Assembly: GCA_002490995.1 (NCBI GenBank)
Contig: DKVC01000239.1
Coordinates: forward strand, 3,960 to 11,942
Direction: 5' to 3'
Source of the DNA: Lachnospiraceae bacterium UBA7188
GTDB taxonomy: Bacteria > Bacillota > Clostridia > Lachnospirales > Lachnospiraceae
Length of the DNA: 7,983 nt
Of this stretch, positions 7,055-7,983 are shown one piece after another (positions within the stretch are counted from its first letter, which is position 1; every line of letters begins with the position of its first letter). The notes under the pieces were generated by a model that did not search any database, was not told where the DNA came from, and worked only from the letters and a program-made list of their open reading frames with translations. A program made the translations under genes and the position numbers.

Positions 7055-7081
7055 GTCGCTTTTTATAGTGTGGATTGAAAA
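7055..7081 (+). repeat. Degenerate solitary type I-C CRISPR repeat (pseudo-repeat 1)
   Basis: GTCGC (7055-7059) and GTGGATTGAAA (7070-7080) are the conserved ends of type I-C repeats of the GTCGC-n15-GTGGATTGAAAT kind. Only 10 bases lie between them here instead of about 15, and the usual GC-rich stem has been replaced by an AT-rich one with a four-pair stem including one G-U. It occurs once. The shortening and degeneracy are typical of pseudo-repeats that are kept for processing but excluded from adaptation. Confidence 0.8.
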
Positions 7082-7109
7082 ATTGTTAATGCTATTGGCG
7101 TTTTCCATT

Positions 7110-7132
7110 GGCGGCAGGCTAAATCTGCCGCC
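7110..7132 (+). other. GC-rich hairpin, candidate pseudo-repeat 2 / 3' end of CreR
   Basis: GGCGGCAG (7110-7117) pairs perfectly with CTGCCGCC (7125-7132) around a 7-base loop GCTAAAT. No T-run follows on either strand, so it is not a classical terminator for the RNA or for the convergent hydrolase gene. Its place about 28 bases after the pseudo-spacer start suits the hairpin that stays at the 3' end of a Cas5c-processed crRNA. The bases after it (ATTAGCAAAA) only vaguely resemble a repeat handle. GCTATTGGCG (7091-7100) could alternatively pair with CGCCATTAGC (7129-7138) with one mismatch. Confidence 0.65.
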
Positions 7133-7194
7133 ATTAGCAAAACGTAATGCCTCCTTTGCAGAAAACAAGTCAGCCTCACAGCTTCAAATCCTTT

Positions 7195-7791
7195 TCACAC
7201 AAAAATATAAGGCTCCTTCACATCCCTGCGCGCATAAATCTCCCTCAGCTCCGCAACCACCTCCGCCTTCAAGCAAAGAAAAGGCTCTCTGTGGCTCTGC
7301 AAAACCCATTCCGCCGAAAGCTCCTCCAACGTCACGATCAGTTCCCGCAGCAATCCGGCATTATACACTGCCCGTCCGCCCTTCGCCGCAGAATATGTCC
7401 CATCCCCCAGAAAAGCATACCCGCCATACTCCAACCCCACACAGCCTTTCGCATGGCTTGATGGCAGTGGGAAGAGATGTATCCCGTTTTCAAAGTATCT
7501 TTGCTCACACACCGCCTCTCCCGTTCCCAGTTTCTTACAGGTATACGCCCCAGCATATAATGCATCGTATTTTACAGACGCAATATTCCCTGTATGATCC
7601 GGATGAAAATGAGACAGCACCACTTTTTTATGCCCCGGCAGCCCATTCACAGCCGCAGCAGCTTCCTCCGAAGCCCCTACGTCAAAAATCCACCGTTCCT
7701 CTCCGCAGCAGACAATTCCCACATCTGCCGAAAGCGGCTTCTCCGTCGCCGGTAAATAGAATATCTGATCTGCTATCCGCCTTATTTCCAT
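7195..7791 (-). CDS. Metallo-beta-lactamase-fold hydrolase
   Basis: This 198-residue soluble protein has the metallo-beta-lactamase fold. The metal-binding signature HFHPDH (H61, H63, D65, H66, in VVLSHFHPDHTGN) is complete, with the further ligands H113 (PSSHAKG), D130 (FLGDGTY) and H167 (LQSHREPF), so a two-metal centre is expected. No signal peptide or membrane segment is seen. The substrate is not evident; the family includes glyoxalase II-like thioesterases and many uncharacterised hydrolases, and I would not go further. The start ATG at 7791 is chosen because AGGGAGGAA (7805-7797) lies 7 bases upstream; a longer frame to 7833 has no such site. The gene converges with creR and has visibly higher GC than the cas genes, suggesting that it is chromosomal flank not functionally tied to CRISPR. 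Confidence 0.88.
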   Translation of the reverse strand: MEIRRIADQIFYLPATEKPLSADVGIVCCGEERWIFDVGASEEAAAAVNGLPGHKKVVLSHFHPDHTGNIASVKYDALYAGAYTCKKLGTGEAVCEQRYFENGIHLFPLPSSHAKGCVGLEYGGYAFLGDGTYSAAKGGRAVYNAGLLRELIVTLEELSAEWVLQSHREPFLCLKAEVVAELREIYARRDVKEPYIFV

Positions 7792-7818
7792 TTGAATTCC
7801 TCCCTGTAAACCATGCAG

Positions 7819-7893
7819 AAGCAGGAATTCCACTCTCCTGCTTTCTCCCTGCCCATGTTTTATATGCAGTTTTAATCAGGCATTTACCCTGAT
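7819..7893 (-). other. Two hairpins in the leader of the hydrolase gene
   Basis: Between the predicted start (about 7905) and the RBS, the minus strand can form ATCAGG/CCTGAT (arms 7888-7893 and 7875-7880, 7-base loop) and an 8-bp stem AAGCAGGA/TCCTGCTT (arms 7836-7843 and 7819-7826, 9-base loop). Neither is followed by a T-run or hides the RBS. They may stabilise the mRNA or be chance. I recognise no riboswitch. Confidence 0.35.
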
Positions 7894-7911
7894 CGATATT
7901 TTTCAATACAC

Positions 7912-7940
7912 AGTGTAACATACGGCTCCTTTCGATGCAA
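7912..7940 (-). promoter_or_regulatory. Likely promoter of the hydrolase gene
   Basis: The minus strand has TTGCAT (7940-7935), a 17-base spacer and TACACT (7917-7912), with TG one base before the -10 (extended -10). It would start transcription near 7905 and give a leader of about 114 bases. An RBS-like AAAGGAG with an ATG at 7921 overlaps the spacer; both readings cannot hold for one transcript. Confidence 0.4.
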
Positions 7941-7983
7941 TAATCTGTATTTAGGAATTGTCGGAAAATAACCGCTGCAACTT

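Larger units (their letters stand above)
7055..7132 (+). ncRNA. creR: CreR-like Cas-regulating crRNA mimic
   Basis: This is a solitary repeat-spacer-hairpin unit next to the cas promoter. The pseudo-repeat 7055-7081 keeps both conserved ends of type I-C repeats, GTCGC and GTGGATTGAAA. Its short stem CGCT/AGTG (7057-7060 with 7067-7070) ends exactly where Cas5c would cut (7070/7071), leaving the 11-base handle TGGATTGAAAA (7071-7081). The pseudo-spacer runs from 7082 to about 7109. A GC-rich hairpin (7110-7132) sits where the next repeat's hairpin would be. The pseudo-spacer's first 15 bases match a TTC-flanked site in the cas3 leader at 14 positions. CreR RNAs in other CRISPR types guide the effector to the cas promoter by partial complementarity and repress it without cleavage. 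The pseudo-spacer's own locus is preceded by AAA, not a PAM, so it should not be bound. Alternative: a decayed CRISPR array remnant, but the targeted seed match argues against this. Confidence 0.75.

Noticed and set aside
7070..7081. Possibility that the repeat is the end of a normal CRISPR array
   Set aside because: Only one degenerate copy exists, with a shortened middle, no second GTGGATTGAAA in the window, and a spacer matching the cas leader rather than foreign DNA as far as can be seen.
7110..7132. Hairpin as a rho-independent terminator for the hydrolase gene or creR
   Set aside because: Neither strand has a T-run immediately after the stem.
7816..7828. CAGAAGCAGGAAT shared between the hydrolase leader and cas7c (943-955)
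   Set aside because: One 13-base direct match is about what chance allows in 8 kb, and there is no functional link.
6993..7892. A 299-codon plus-strand open frame covering creR and the hydrolase, including an ATG at 7053 that reads a hydrophobic start (MSLFIVWIEKLLMLLAF), reminiscent of a small CreT-type toxin
   Set aside because: No Shine-Dalgarno precedes 7053, the predicted transcript starts at or after that ATG, and most of the frame is proline/serine-rich antisense shadow of the metallo-beta-lactamase-fold gene, whose metal ligands are complete.
7682..7921. 79-codon minus-strand frame from ATG 7921 as a real gene
   Set aside because: About half of it overlaps the well-supported hydrolase in another frame, and its ATG sits in a likely promoter; only kept as a possible leader peptide.

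Overview
The window looks like a low-to-moderate GC Gram-positive Clostridia genome, probably Lachnospiraceae-like. The reasons are strong AGGAGG-type ribosome sites, sigma-70/SigA-type promoters with TTGACA boxes, and the overall style of the proteins. This is an inference from style, not an identification. Almost everything is on the minus strand.

Positions 6999 down to 145 hold a type I-C CRISPR-cas operon in transcription order cas3 - cas5c - cas8c (with an internally translated cas11c) - cas7c - cas4. cas5c/cas8c and cas8c/cas7c overlap by 13 and 20 bases. Cas3 is the HD nuclease-helicase. Cas5c processes crRNA, and Cas5c, Cas8c, Cas11c and Cas7c form the Cascade effector. Cas4 is the adaptation-associated RecB-type nuclease. 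cas1 and cas2, which normally follow cas4, are not seen: the first 144 bases hold no recognisable cas1 start. No conventional CRISPR array lies in the window.

The most striking region is the 275-bp gap between cas3 and the next gene (6919-7194). A strong promoter (TTGACA, 17 bp, TAACAT) fires leftward into cas3. Diverging from it, a second promoter (TTGAAA, 17 bp, TAAACT) fires rightward and would start at about 7055. It begins on a single degenerate type I-C CRISPR repeat (7055-7081) that keeps the ends GTCGC and GTGGATTGAAA. The pseudo-spacer that follows begins ATTGTTAATGC. The same 11 bases occur once more, directly after a TTC (the type I-C PAM), at 6944-6954, between the cas3 -10 box and the cas3 start codon. 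Matching resumes after a single mismatch at spacer position 12, a base that type I effectors flip out. A GC-rich hairpin (7110-7132) closes the unit like a second pseudo-repeat. This is the architecture of a CreR (Cas-regulating RNA): a solitary crRNA-like RNA that uses partial complementarity to guide Cascade onto its own cas promoter, repressing it without triggering cleavage. A second likely promoter between cas3 and cas5c (4390-4418) would give the effector genes some independent expression.

To the right (7195-7791, minus) lies a stand-alone metallo-beta-lactamase-fold hydrolase of higher GC, with its own RBS, a likely promoter and a leader containing two hairpins. It converges with the crRNA-like RNA and is probably chromosomal flank rather than part of the CRISPR system.
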